64,000 nucleotides of DNA from Pseudomonas sp. CBZ-4 (GCF_000346755.1 NZ_ANNV01000166.1:1-64000); one strand, 5' to 3'; counted from the stretch's first letter, positions 1 through 9,412 are shown. The notes: generated by a model not told the origin, from the letters alone. A program made the numbers and translations.

Positions 1-41
1 ATCGCAGGCAAGCCAGCTCCCACACAAGCCAGCTCCCACAG
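1..41. repeat. REP sequence, partial at window edge
   Basis: The right arm of a REP-like repeat is visible (ATCGCAGGCAAGCCAGCTCC and onward). A second, shorter copy of the terminal CAAGCCAGCTCCCACA unit follows at once. It belongs to the same family as the pairs listed further on; its partner arm lies outside the window. Confidence 0.75.
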
Positions 42-43
42 GT

Positions 44-1408
44 TTAGCCGAGTAAGTTCTTTAGAACTTGGGTGAATGCGCGATTGCTGTCTTCTTCGCC
101 GGCATGATGCCCATCCCGCACCCCCCCCTTCCCATTCACCAACACATCCCGCACCTGCCGATCCCCACCGGCAAACAACCAGCGATTCAGAATCCCATCC
201 TCGCTAGCCGTCGCCAGGTACGGATCATTGCCATCCAGCACAATCCAGTCCGCACGTTTACCGACTTCCAACCGACCAATCGGCTGACCCAGCGCCTGCG
301 CGCCGCCGTCCAGCGCCGCATCAAACAGCGTACGCCCGACCATCGGTTGATCACTGCGATACAGACGATTGCGCCGCTGGTCCCGCAGGCGCTGCCCGTA
401 TTCCAACCAACGCAACTCCTCGACCACGCTCAACGACACATGGCTGTCGGACCCAATCCCCATGCGCCCGCCCTGCGCCAGGAAATCCACCGCCGGGAAA
501 ATCCCGTCACCCAGGTTCGCCTCGGTGGTCAGGCACAACCCCGCAATCGCCCGGCTCTTGGCCATGCGCGTGACTTCATCCCCGTCGGCGTGGGTGGCAT
601 GCACCAGGCACCAGCGCTCATCCACTTCAACATTGTCATACAGCCATTGCAGCGGGCGCTTGCCGCTCCAGGCCAGGCAGTCGTCGACTTCCTTTTGCTG
701 TTCGGCGATGTGGATATGCACCGGGCAAGCCTTGTCGCTGGCCGCCAGCACTTCGCTGATCTGTTGCGGTGTGACCGCGCGCAGGGAGTGGAAGCACAAG
801 CCCAGCGCTTGCGCTGGTTGCGCGGCGAGGATCGGCTTGAGGCGCGCTTGCAGGTCCAGGTAGTTTTCCGTGCTGTTGATAAACCGGCGCTGGCCCTCGT
901 TGGGCGATTGCCCACCAAACCCCGAGTGGGTGTAGAGCACCGGCAACAGCGTCAAACCGATCCCGCTGCTGGCCGCCGCCTGGCTGATCTGCCGCGACAG
1001 CTCGGTGCGATCGGCATAAGGCTGGCCGCTGACGTCGTGGTGCACGTAATGAAATTCGGCCACCGAGGTGTAGCCGGCCTTGAGCATCTCGATATACAGC
1101 TGGCGCGCGATCACCTGCAATTGTTCCGGGCTGATCTTGCCGACCATGCGGTACATCAGGTCGCGCCAGGTCCAGAAACTGTCATTCGGGTTGCCCGCCA
1201 CTTCGGCCAAACCGGCCATGGCGCGCTGGAATGCATGGGAGTGCAGGTTCGGCATGCCCGCCAACACCGGGCCTCTCAGCCGTTCGGCGCCCTCTGCACT
1301 GGCATTGGCCGCAACCTGTGCCAGCAGGCCATCGGCGCTGACTTCAAGACGTACATCATTGGCCCATCCATTAGGCAGCAGTGCGCGTTCGGCAAAGAAA
1401 GCGGACAT
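44..1408 (-). CDS. hutF: Formimidoylglutamate deiminase HutF
   Basis: HutF hydrolyses N-formimino-L-glutamate to N-formyl-L-glutamate and ammonia in the cytoplasm. This is the fourth step of the five-step histidine pathway, completed by HutG. The 454-residue protein has the amidohydrolase metal-binding pattern: HSHAF near residues 56-60, HIAEQ, HATH, and a late D in IGSDSH. The first start-like codon, at 1414, is TTG; the ATG at 1408 has a G-rich site upstream and gives the usual family length. The gene diverges from hutC across about 110 bases holding a HutC-type operator, so repression with urocanate as inducer is expected. The whole protein is intact. Confidence 0.96.
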   Translation of the reverse strand: MSAFFAERALLPNGWANDVRLEVSADGLLAQVAANASAEGAERLRGPVLAGMPNLHSHAFQRAMAGLAEVAGNPNDSFWTWRDLMYRMVGKISPEQLQVIARQLYIEMLKAGYTSVAEFHYVHHDVSGQPYADRTELSRQISQAAASSGIGLTLLPVLYTHSGFGGQSPNEGQRRFINSTENYLDLQARLKPILAAQPAQALGLCFHSLRAVTPQQISEVLAASDKACPVHIHIAEQQKEVDDCLAWSGKRPLQWLYDNVEVDERWCLVHATHADGDEVTRMAKSRAIAGLCLTTEANLGDGIFPAVDFLAQGGRMGIGSDSHVSLSVVEELRWLEYGQRLRDQRRNRLYRSDQPMVGRTLFDAALDGGAQALGQPIGRLEVGKRADWIVLDGNDPYLATASEDGILNRWLFAGGDRQVRDVLVNGKGGVRDGHHAGEEDSNRAFTQVLKNLLG

Positions 1409-1437
1409 GATCAAGGCACCCCGGTCGTGTGTTTATT

Positions 1438-1447
1438 TGTATATACA
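1438..1447. promoter_or_regulatory. HutC-type operator between hutF and hutC
   Basis: TGTATATACA is a perfect palindrome of the form TGTA-N2-TACA. It has the same core as the site in front of hutU and sits in the short hutF/hutC divergent gap, so it could control both directions, including autoregulation of hutC. The functional assignment is inference. Confidence 0.65.
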
Positions 1448-1516
1448 TATACAGACGTTTGCCTGCTCGGTAAACTCCGGCAATCTATGCATCTTTTTCC
1501 CCTGCAAGGATTCCCT

Positions 1517-2266
1517 GTGCCGACTCCGCCTGCCAAGTCTTCGCTGGCTGCCCACATGGACGAAAGTCCGGCGCCCTTGTACGCCCGCGTCAAACAGATG
1601 ATCAGCCAGCAGATTCTCAACGGCAACTGGCCGCCCCATTACCGCGTGCCGTCGGAAAGCGAGCTGGTCAGCCAACTGGGCTTCAGCCGCATGACCATCA
1701 ACCGCGCCCTGCGCGAGCTCACCGCCGAAGGGTTGCTGGTGCGCATGCAAGGCGTCGGCACCTTTGTCGCCGAGCCCAAGAGCCAGTCGGCGCTGTTCGA
1801 AGTGCACAACATTGCCGATGAGATCGCCTCCCGCGGTCATCGGCATACGTGCCAGGTCATCCACCTGGGCGAAGAAGCTGCCGGTTCCGAACGCGCCGTC
1901 GCCCTGGAAATGCGCGAAGGCGGGCGGGTATTTCATTCGTTGATCGTGCACTTCGAAAACGATATTCCCGTGCAAATCGAAGACCGTTTCGTCAACGCCC
2001 TGGTCGCGCCGGAATACCTGCAACAGGATTTCACCCAGCAAACCCCATATGCCTATTTGAACCAGGTTGCGCCGCTGACCGAAGGCGAGCATGTGGTGGA
2101 AGCGATCCTCGCCGACGCCGCCGAGTGCAAGCTGCTGCAGATCGAGCCCAGCGAGCCGTGCCTGTTGATTCGCCGCCGCACCTGGTCCGGTCGCCAACCG
2201 GTGACCGCCGCGCGGTTGATCCACCCCGGTTCACGTCACAGCCTGGAAGGACGTTTCAGTAAATGA
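1517..2266 (+). CDS. hutC: Histidine utilisation repressor HutC (GntR family)
   Basis: HutC represses the hut promoters and is released by urocanate. The 249-residue protein has an N-terminal GntR winged helix-turn-helix at about residues 20-85 (LYARVKQMI, then VPSESELV and FSRMTINRAL) and a UTRA effector domain from about 100 to 240. A much longer open frame runs upstream but only shadows hutF. The GTG at 1517 gives the usual HutC length and lies downstream of the operator; GCAAGGA at 1504-1510 is the likely ribosome site. The stop overlaps the hutD start as ATGA, so hutCD is translationally coupled. Confidence 0.94.
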   Translation: MPTPPAKSSLAAHMDESPAPLYARVKQMISQQILNGNWPPHYRVPSESELVSQLGFSRMTINRALRELTAEGLLVRMQGVGTFVAEPKSQSALFEVHNIADEIASRGHRHTCQVIHLGEEAAGSERAVALEMREGGRVFHSLIVHFENDIPVQIEDRFVNALVAPEYLQQDFTQQTPYAYLNQVAPLTEGEHVVEAILADAAECKLLQIEPSEPCLLIRRRTWSGRQPVTAARLIHPGSRHSLEGRFSK

Positions 2267-2823
2267 GTGCAGTGAAAGTCTGGCGCGCCACTGACTACGT
2301 GCGCATGCCGTGGAAAAACGGCGGCGGCAGCACCGAAGAAATCACCCGTGACGCCGGCAGCGGCCTGGATGGGTTTGGCTGGCGCCTGTCGATTGCCGAT
2401 ATCGCTGAGTCGGGCGGCTTCTCGACCTTTGCCGGCTACCAGCGCGTGATCACCGTGATCCAGGGCGCGGGCATGGTGTTGACCGTGGATGGCGAGGAAC
2501 AGCGCGGGTTGTTACCGCTGCAACCGTTCGCGTTCAAGGGTGACAGCCAGGTGGCGTGTCGTTTGATCACCGGGCCGATTCGCGATTTCAACCTGATCTA
2601 TTCGCCAGAACGCTACCACGCACGGTTGCAGTGGATTGATGGTCAGCAGCGGTTTTTCACCACGGCGCAGACGGTGTTGGTGTTCAGCGTGGCGGATGAG
2701 GTGAAGGTGCTGGGCGAGAAGCTCGGCCATCACGACTGCCTGCAAGTGGACGGTAACACTGGCCTGCTGGATATCTCCGTAGCCGGCCGCAGTTGTGTGA
2801 TCGAACTGACCGCACGCGGTTAA
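2263..2823 (+). CDS. hutD: HutD family protein
   Basis: HutD is a 186-residue cupin-fold protein found only with hut genes. In P. fluorescens it has been proposed as a governor limiting the upper level of hut expression. Family features visible here are the N-terminal MPWKNGGGSTEEI segment, FGWRLSIADI, and the later RDFNLIYSP. It starts at an ATG overlapping the hutC stop by 4 bases, so it is made with the repressor rather than with the enzymes. Its molecular activity is not established. Confidence 0.93.
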   Translation: MSAVKVWRATDYVRMPWKNGGGSTEEITRDAGSGLDGFGWRLSIADIAESGGFSTFAGYQRVITVIQGAGMVLTVDGEEQRGLLPLQPFAFKGDSQVACRLITGPIRDFNLIYSPERYHARLQWIDGQQRFFTTAQTVLVFSVADEVKVLGEKLGHHDCLQVDGNTGLLDISVAGRSCVIELTARG

Positions 2824-2827
2824 AAAC

Positions 2828-2916
2828 TGTGGGAGCTGGCTTGCCTGCGATAGCGGTGTTTCAGTAGCAGATGTACTGACTGACACCCCGCCACCGCAGG
2901 CAAGCCAGCTCCCACA
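2828..2916. repeat. REPIN (inverted REP pair)
   Basis: TGTGGGAGCTGGCTTGCCTG and its inverted copy flank a variable core of about 40 bases. The arms point inward, as in a REPIN. It separates hutD from the hutU promoter region. The family resembles the REP groups described in P. fluorescens SBW25. Confidence 0.9.
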
Positions 2917-3122
2917 GTTGTTTCCCACTGTTCATTCGATCTGTTTCCAACCGGCGCACCAACTTGTTACCGAACGCCCCAGCATGGCGCAAAGCCATGC
3001 CGAAGCAACAAACATCCCTCGCGATAAAACTTCCCTGTAAGAAATTTCATCAAGCCCCGAAGCCTTAATTTCCAAGGCCTGCGCGCCCTTTCCCAAAAAA
3101 TCCCAACAGCCCCCTCAGCAAG
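2917..3122. promoter_or_regulatory. Upstream region of the hutU promoter, with a 19-bp palindrome
   Basis: These noncoding bases lead up to the hutU sigma-54 element. They hold a perfect inverted repeat, GCATGGC-N5-GCCATGC, at 2982-3000, about 140-150 bases before the expected start of transcription. A TTGTTAC motif lies at 2964-2970. Enhancer-type sites for CbrB or NtrC would be expected at such a distance. Assigning either motif to one of these proteins is inference. I see no gene here. Confidence 0.45.
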
Positions 3123-3139
3123 TTGGCCGCTTGATTGCA
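3123..3139 (+). promoter_or_regulatory. Sigma-54 promoter of hutU
   Basis: TTGGCCGCTTGATTGCA has GG and GC separated by exactly 10 bases and an intact TTGCA at -12. This is a strong -24/-12 element, matching the consensus YTGGCACGRNNNTTGCW at its key positions. Transcription would start near 3150, inside the HutC operator. It fits the known dependence of Pseudomonas hut genes on RpoN with CbrB or NtrC. Confidence 0.8.
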
Positions 3140-3143
3140 TATG

Positions 3144-3157
3144 CTTGTATGTACAAG
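3144..3157. promoter_or_regulatory. HutC operator at the hutU transcription start
   Basis: CTTGTATGTACAAG is a palindrome with perfect 6-base arms (CTTGTA-N2-TACAAG). It shares the TGTA-N2-TACA core with the hutF/hutC site. It lies 4 bases after the -12 element, over the expected start, where a repressor would block open-complex formation or promoter clearance. Confidence 0.8.
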
Positions 3158-3228
3158 TAAAGATGTGTGCGTAAGAGTCCACATCGCACCAATCAAGTAT
3201 GCGCATCGATCGCTGAGGAGTCTGAGTT

Positions 3229-4899
3229 GTGACCAAGCCTACTAAATACCGTGACGTAGAAATCCGCGCCGCCCACGGTAACAAGCTCACCGCCAAAAGC
3301 TGGCTGACTGAAGCGCCGCTGCGCATGCTGATGAACAACCTCGACCCACAAGTGGCCGAAAACCCGAAAGAACTGGTGGTGTACGGCGGTATCGGCCGCG
3401 CGGCGCGCAACTGGGAGTGCTACGACCAGATCGTCGAAAGCCTCACCAACCTGAATGACGACGAAACCCTGCTGGTGCAATCCGGCAAGCCGGTCGGCGT
3501 GTTCAAGACCCACAGCAACGCCCCGCGCGTACTGATCGCCAACTCCAACCTGGTGCCGCACTGGGCCAGCTGGGAACACTTCAACGAGCTGGATGCCAAG
3601 GGCCTGGCCATGTACGGCCAGATGACCGCCGGCAGCTGGATCTACATCGGCAGCCAGGGCATCGTCCAAGGCACCTATGAAACCTTCGTCGAAGCCGGTC
3701 GCCAGCATTACGACAGCAATCTCAAAGGCCGTTGGGTGCTCACTGCCGGCCTCGGCGGCATGGGCGGCGCGCAGCCATTGGCGGCGACCCTGGCCGGCGC
3801 ATGCTCGCTGAACATCGAGTGCCAGCAAGTCAGCATCGACTTCCGCCTGGCCAGCCGTTATGTCGATGAGCAAGCCACTGACCTCGACGACGCCCTCGCG
3901 CGCATCGCCAAATACACCCAGGAAGGCAAGGCCATCTCCATCGCCCTGCTGGGTAACGCCGCAGAAATCCTGCCGGAACTGGTCAAGCGCGGCGTGCGCC
4001 CGGACATGGTTACCGACCAGACCAGCGCCCACGACCCGCTCAACGGCTACCTGCCCGCCGGCTGGACCTGGGACGAATACCGCGCCCGCGCCAAGACCGA
4101 GCCCGCCGCCGTGATCAAGGCCGCCAAGCAGTCGATGGCCGTGCACGTCAAAGCCATGCTGGACTTCCAGAAGCAAGGCATCCCGACCTTCGACTACGGC
4201 AACAACATCCGCCAGATGGCCCAGGAAGAAGGCGTGGAAAACGCCTTCGACTTCCCGGGTTTCGTCCCGGCCTACATCCGCCCGCTGTTCTGCCGTGGCA
4301 TCGGCCCGTTCCGCTGGGCGGCGCTGTCCGGCGACCCGCAGGACATCTACAAGACCGACGCCAAAGTCAAAGAGCTGATCCCCGACGACGCCCACCTGCA
4401 CAACTGGCTGGATATGGCGCGCGAGCGCATCAGCTTCCAGGGCCTGCCGGCGCGGATCTGCTGGGTTGGCCTGGGCCAGCGCGCCAAGCTCGGCCTGGCG
4501 TTCAACGAAATGGTGCGCAGCGGCGAGCTGTCGGCACCGGTCGTTATCGGCCGTGACCACCTCGACTCCGGCTCGGTGTCCAGCCCGAACCGTGAAACCG
4601 AAGCGATGCAGGATGGTTCCGATGCCGTGTCCGACTGGCCACTGCTCAACGCCTTGCTCAACACCGCGAGCGGTGCGACCTGGGTGTCGCTGCACCACGG
4701 TGGCGGCGTCGGCATGGGCTTCTCCCAGCACTCCGGCATGGTGATCGTCTGCGACGGTACCGACGAAGCGGCTGAGCGCATTGCCCGCGTGCTGCACAAC
4801 GACCCGGCGACTGGGGTGATGCGTCACGCCGATGCCGGGTACCAGATCGCTATCGACTGCGCCAAGGAGCAGGGCCTCAACCTGCCAATGGTCAAGTAA
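3229..4899 (+). CDS. hutU: Urocanate hydratase
   Basis: HutU converts urocanate to 4-imidazolone-5-propionate using tightly bound NAD as an electrophile, the second step of the pathway. The 556-residue protein covers the full urocanase length. Visible family blocks are VYGGIGRAARNWECYD, the dinucleotide-binding stretch GLGGMGGAQPLA near residue 175, and the late catalytic region with HHGGGVGMGFSQHSG. It starts at a GTG behind GAGGAG at 3216-3221. It is the first gene of the long hut array and directly follows the sigma-54 promoter and operator. Confidence 0.97.
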   Translation: MTKPTKYRDVEIRAAHGNKLTAKSWLTEAPLRMLMNNLDPQVAENPKELVVYGGIGRAARNWECYDQIVESLTNLNDDETLLVQSGKPVGVFKTHSNAPRVLIANSNLVPHWASWEHFNELDAKGLAMYGQMTAGSWIYIGSQGIVQGTYETFVEAGRQHYDSNLKGRWVLTAGLGGMGGAQPLAATLAGACSLNIECQQVSIDFRLASRYVDEQATDLDDALARIAKYTQEGKAISIALLGNAAEILPELVKRGVRPDMVTDQTSAHDPLNGYLPAGWTWDEYRARAKTEPAAVIKAAKQSMAVHVKAMLDFQKQGIPTFDYGNNIRQMAQEEGVENAFDFPGFVPAYIRPLFCRGIGPFRWAALSGDPQDIYKTDAKVKELIPDDAHLHNWLDMARERISFQGLPARICWVGLGQRAKLGLAFNEMVRSGELSAPVVIGRDHLDSGSVSSPNRETEAMQDGSDAVSDWPLLNALLNTASGATWVSLHHGGGVGMGFSQHSGMVIVCDGTDEAAERIARVLHNDPATGVMRHADAGYQIAIDCAKEQGLNLPMVK

Positions 4900-4915
4900 C
4901 GGCTGGCTCGGTTCC

Positions 4916-5033
4916 TGTGGGAGCTGGCTTGTCGGATCGCCGCATCGCTGCGATGGCATCACCTCGGTATGACTGACAGACCGAGTCGCCCGCATCGCAG
5001 GCAAGCCAGCTCCCACAAAAGCCAGCTCCACAG
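4916..5033. repeat. REPIN with extra truncated terminal copy
   Basis: An inverted REP pair with arms TGTGGGAGCTGGCTTG and CAAGCCAGCTCCCACA occupies 4916-5017. A further partial copy, AAGCCAGCTCCACA, follows to 5033. The left arm is interrupted after GGCTTG. It lies between hutU and the urocanate permease gene. Confidence 0.85.
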
Positions 5034-5078
5034 CAGAACAATGTGTACGCATAACAATCCACCAGAGGTTGAACCGAC

Positions 5079-6524
5079 ATGGCTGCAAATGACACCACCC
5101 CGTTGATCGAGAAACGTTCGATCGACTACATCCCGGAAGCGGAAAGACACGGTCGTCTATTGAGTCAGTTCACCTTGTGGATGGGCGCCAACCTGCAAAT
5201 CACCGCGATTGTCACCGGGGCCCTGGCCGTGGTGTTGGGCGGTGATGTGTTCTGGTCGTTGATCGGCCTGTTCATCGGCCAACTGCTGGGCGGTGGGGTC
5301 ATGGCGTTGCATGCGGCGCAAGGGCCCAAGTTGGGCTTGCCGCAGATGATTTCCAGCCGGGTGCAGTTTGGGGTGTATGGCGCGGCCATTCCGATTGTGC
5401 TGGTGTGCTTGATGTACCTCGGCTTCACCGCGACGGGTACGGTGTTGTCCGGCCAGGCCCTGGGCCAGTTGTTTGGCGTCAGCGACAGCGTGGGCATCCT
5501 GATCTTCGCCAGTGTCATCGTGCTGGTGACGGTGCTCGGTTACCGGGTGATCCACTTCATCGGCCGTGTCGCCAGCGTCATCGGCGTGATTGCCTTTGTG
5601 TACCTGTTCAGCCGCCTGATGAGCCAGACCGATGTAGGCGCGCTCCTGCAAATCCGCCACTTCAGCTGGAGCAGTTTCCTGCTGGCGGTGTCGCTGGCGG
5701 CGTCCTGGCAGATCGCCTTCGGTCCGTATGTGGCGGACTATTCGCGCTACCTGCCGAGCAGCACGTCGTCGGTGAAGACCTTTCTCGCGGCGGGTGCGGG
5801 TTCGGGGATCGGCGCCCAGGTGGCGATGGTCCTCGGTGTGTTCGCCGCGGCGATGTCCAACGGGCAATTCGCCGGTCATGAAGTGGCCTACATCGTCGGC
5901 TTGAGCGGCACGGGAGCCACGGCTGCGCTGCTGTATTTCAGCATCGCGTTCGGCAAGGTGACCATCTCCACGCTGAACTCCTACGGCAGCTTCATGTGCA
6001 TCGCCACCATCGTCAGCGGTTTTCGCGGGCGCATGGAAGTCACGCGCCTTCAGCGCCTGGTATTCGTGCTGGCCATCGTCGGCACAGCGACCCTGATCGC
6101 CTTGCTCGGCCAGCACTCGTTCCTCGGTGCGTTCAAGTCGTTCATCCTGTTTCTGCTGGCGTTTTTCACGCCCTGGAGCGCGATCAACCTGGTGGACTAC
6201 TACTGCATCACCCGCGACCGCTATGACGTGCCGGCGCTGGCCGATCCGAACGGTCGTTACGGCCGCTGGAACCTGCTGGGTATCAGCGTGTATGTGTTCG
6301 GCGTGCTGGTGCAGTTGCCGTTCATCTCCACCAAGTTCTACACCGGCCCACTGGTGGCGGCGCTGGGTGATGTGGATATTTCCTGGATCATCGGCCTGGT
6401 GCTGCCCGCCGCGCTGTATTACCTGTGCGCGAAAAAATGGCACGGCAGCGTGCCCGCTCAACTGATCCTGCCAACAGAGCAGGGCGCTGTACCAACAACA
6501 ACCGGGCTGGCGGCACAAGCCTGA
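5079..6524 (+). CDS. hutTu: Urocanate transporter (NCS1 / purine-cytosine permease family)
   Basis: This 481-residue integral membrane protein belongs to the nucleobase:cation symporter-1 family, with about 12 hydrophobic segments after a short cytoplasmic N-terminus (EKRSIDYIPEAERHG). In P. fluorescens SBW25 the gene in this position is described as the urocanate-specific transporter, which explains its place after hutU. It starts at an ATG behind AGAGG. Substrate is inferred from context; the family otherwise moves cytosine, purines or hydantoins. Confidence 0.88.
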   Translation: MAANDTTPLIEKRSIDYIPEAERHGRLLSQFTLWMGANLQITAIVTGALAVVLGGDVFWSLIGLFIGQLLGGGVMALHAAQGPKLGLPQMISSRVQFGVYGAAIPIVLVCLMYLGFTATGTVLSGQALGQLFGVSDSVGILIFASVIVLVTVLGYRVIHFIGRVASVIGVIAFVYLFSRLMSQTDVGALLQIRHFSWSSFLLAVSLAASWQIAFGPYVADYSRYLPSSTSSVKTFLAAGAGSGIGAQVAMVLGVFAAAMSNGQFAGHEVAYIVGLSGTGATAALLYFSIAFGKVTISTLNSYGSFMCIATIVSGFRGRMEVTRLQRLVFVLAIVGTATLIALLGQHSFLGAFKSFILFLLAFFTPWSAINLVDYYCITRDRYDVPALADPNGRYGRWNLLGISVYVFGVLVQLPFISTKFYTGPLVAALGDVDISWIIGLVLPAALYYLCAKKWHGSVPAQLILPTEQGAVPTTTGLAAQA

Positions 6525-6593
6525 TGGGACGTGGACAGGGCAGGATGCCTACTGACTGCCGTAATCCATTTCAAGATTGGGAGCGTCACAACA

Positions 6594-7463
6594 ATGAAAA
6601 TGCATAAAACCCTGATGGCTACCTTGCTCTCTGCAGGTTTGCTGGCCAGCGCTGGCGCCCAGGCGGCCGGCTGGTGCGAGTCCGGCAAACCGGTGAAGTT
6701 CGCCGGCCTGAACTGGGAAAGCGGCATGTTGCTTACCGACATCCTGCAAACCGTGCTGGAAAAAGGCTACGACTGCAAAACCGACAGCCTGCCAGGCAAT
6801 TCCATCACCATGGAAAACGCCCTGAGCAGCAATGACATCCAGATCTTTGCCGAAGAGTGGGTCGGCCGCAGCGAGGTCTGGAACAAGGCCGAGAAGGCCG
6901 GCAAAGTCGTCGGCGTCGGTGCGCCGGTGGTGGGTGCCATCGAAGGCTGGTACGTGCCGCGTTATGTGATCGAAGGCGACGCCAAGCGCAAGCTGGAAGC
7001 CAAGGCGCCGGACCTGAAAACTATCGCCGACCTGGCCAAGTATTCCGCCGTGTTCAAGGACCAGGAAGAACCGTCCAAAGGCCGCTTCTACAATTGCCCG
7101 GCCGGCTGGACCTGTGAGCTGGACAACAGCGAAATGCTCAAGAGCTACGGCCTGGAAAGTTCCTACACCAACTTCCGCCCAGGCACCGGCCCGGCGCTGG
7201 ATGCGGCGGTGTTGTCGAGCTACAAGCGTGGCGAGCCGATCCTGTTCTACTACTGGTCGCCAACCCCGCTGATGGGCCAGGTCGATCTGGTCAAGCTGGA
7301 AGAAAAAGCCGGTGTGGACAAGAGCGTGACCATCAAGGTCGGCCTGTCCAAGACCTTCCACGAGCAAGCCCCGGAACTGGTGGCCGTGCTGGAAAAGGTC
7401 AACCTGCCCATCGACCTGCTGAACCAGAACCTGGGACGCATGGCCAAGGAGCGCATTGAGTAG
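6594..7463 (+). CDS. hutX: HutX-type ABC transporter substrate-binding protein, C-terminally truncated by amber codon
   Basis: This is an OpuAC-type periplasmic binding protein of the glycine betaine/proline class, here presumed to deliver histidine to HutWV. A signal peptide (MKMHKTLMATLLSAGLLASA, cleavage near AQAAG) is followed by NWESG, EEWVGRSEVW and YYWSPTPLMG. The start at 6594 gives a normal signal peptide. The frame ends after 289 residues at a TAG (7461-7463). The same frame then continues for 31 sensible codons to a TAG at 7557-7559, so the intact gene would code for 321 residues with one more amino acid, probably Ser (TCG to TAG), at the break. The loss removes the C-terminal helices, so function is doubtful unless the codon is suppressed or is a sequencing error. 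Confidence 0.85.
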   Translation: MKMHKTLMATLLSAGLLASAGAQAAGWCESGKPVKFAGLNWESGMLLTDILQTVLEKGYDCKTDSLPGNSITMENALSSNDIQIFAEEWVGRSEVWNKAEKAGKVVGVGAPVVGAIEGWYVPRYVIEGDAKRKLEAKAPDLKTIADLAKYSAVFKDQEEPSKGRFYNCPAGWTCELDNSEMLKSYGLESSYTNFRPGTGPALDAAVLSSYKRGEPILFYYWSPTPLMGQVDLVKLEEKAGVDKSVTIKVGLSKTFHEQAPELVAVLEKVNLPIDLLNQNLGRMAKERIE

Positions 7464-7559
7464 CCGAAGCTGGCGAAGATCTTCCTCAAGGAACATCCTG
7501 AAGTCTGGCACGCCTGGGTGAGCGAAGACGCAGCCAAGAAAATCGACGCGGCCTTGTAG
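7464..7559 (+). pseudogene. Severed 3' end of hutX
   Basis: In the frame of the preceding gene these bases encode a 31-residue tail beginning PKLAKIFLKEHPEVW and ending KKIDAAL before a TAG stop. Such a tail, with an acidic-aromatic WVSEDA segment, is typical of this binding-protein class. Its unspoiled coding character shows that the upstream amber codon is recent, suppressed, or an error. Confidence 0.8.
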
Positions 7560-7631
7560 GTCAAGCGTGCCCGGCTACCCTGAGGGGTCGGCCGGGCGCC
7601 TGGCCACAACCCATTGGATCGAGAGCACGAT

Positions 7632-8479
7632 ATGTTTCCTGAGAGTTTTACGTTTTCCATCGCCGACTGGGTCAACGGTTGGGTGGACTCACTGGTCACC
7701 AACTACGGCGATGTGTTCCGGCACATCTCCGACACCCTGTTGTGGGCCATCGTCAACCTGGAAGGGCTGCTGCGCGCGGCGCCCTGGTGGCTGATGCTGG
7801 CCATCGTCGGCGGCGTCGCCTGGCATGCCACCCGCAAGGTGCTGACCACGGCGGTGATCGTCGGTTTGCTGTTCCTGGTGGGCGCGGTTGGCCTGTGGGA
7901 CAAGCTGATGCAAACGCTGGCGCTGATGATGGTCGCCACGGTGATCTCGGTGCTGATCGGCATCCCGCTGGGCATCCTCTCGGCGCGCAGCAATCGCCTG
8001 CGTTCGGTGCTGATGCCGTTGCTGGACATCATGCAGACCATGCCGAGCTTCGTGTACCTGATCCCGGTGCTGATGCTGTTTGGCCTGGGCAAGGTCCCGG
8101 CGATTTTCGCCACGGTGATCTACGCCGCGCCGCCGCTGATTCGCCTGACCGACCTGGGGATTCGCCAGGTGGACGGCGAAGTCATGGAAGCGATCAATGC
8201 CTTTGGCGCCAACCGCTGGCAGCAACTGTTCGGCGTGCAACTGCCGCTGGCGCTGCCGAGCATCATGGCCGGCATCAACCAGACCACCATGATGGCGTTG
8301 TCGATGGTGGTGATCGCCTCGATGATCGGTGCCCGTGGCTTGGGTGAAGACGTGTTGGTCGGCATCCAGACCCTCAACGTCGGGCGCGGCCTTGAAGCCG
8401 GCCTGGCGATCGTGATTCTCGCCGTGGTCATCGACCGCATTACCCAGGCCTATGGTCGTCCACGGCATGAGGCGAGCAA

Positions 8480-8483
<4 letters not shown>
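7632..8483 (+). CDS. hutW: HutW-type ABC transporter permease
   Basis: This inner-membrane permease of the OpuAB/ProW class is 283 residues long with about six hydrophobic segments. The conserved cytoplasmic EAA loop (VMEAINAFGANRWQQLFGVQLP, shortened here to its core EAINAFGANRWQ) is present near residue 185. The start at ATG 7632 is preceded by GAGAG; a TTG 18 bases upstream is less likely. It overlaps hutV by 4 bases (ATGA). With hutV and hutX it forms a histidine-type uptake system within the hut array. Confidence 0.9.
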
Positions 8484-9304
<821 letters not shown>

Positions 9305-9308
9305 CGGA

Positions 9309-9378
9309 CGCTATCGCAGGCAAGCCAGCTCCCACAGGGAAATGCATTCCAAATGTGGGAGCTGGCTTGCCTGCGATG
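9309..9378. repeat. REP pair, arms pointing outward
   Basis: A right-hand arm (ATCGCAGGCAAGCC...CACA) precedes a left-hand arm (TGTGGGAGCTGGCTTGCC), the reverse of the normal REPIN order, with about 17 bases between. It lies between hutV and hutH1 inside the presumed hut transcript. Confidence 0.85.
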
Positions 9379-9412
9379 AGGCCAGTGAAGCTGCACCAGA
9401 ATTAACGAAGGT

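Noticed and set aside
68..1516. Long plus-strand open frame upstream of and joined to hutC
   Set aside because: It lies antisense to hutF, has no family resemblance, and HutC of normal length starts at the GTG at 1517.
3193..5088. 631-codon minus-strand open frame antisense to hutU
   Set aside because: A shadow frame: it mirrors the codon bias of hutU and also runs through a REPIN.
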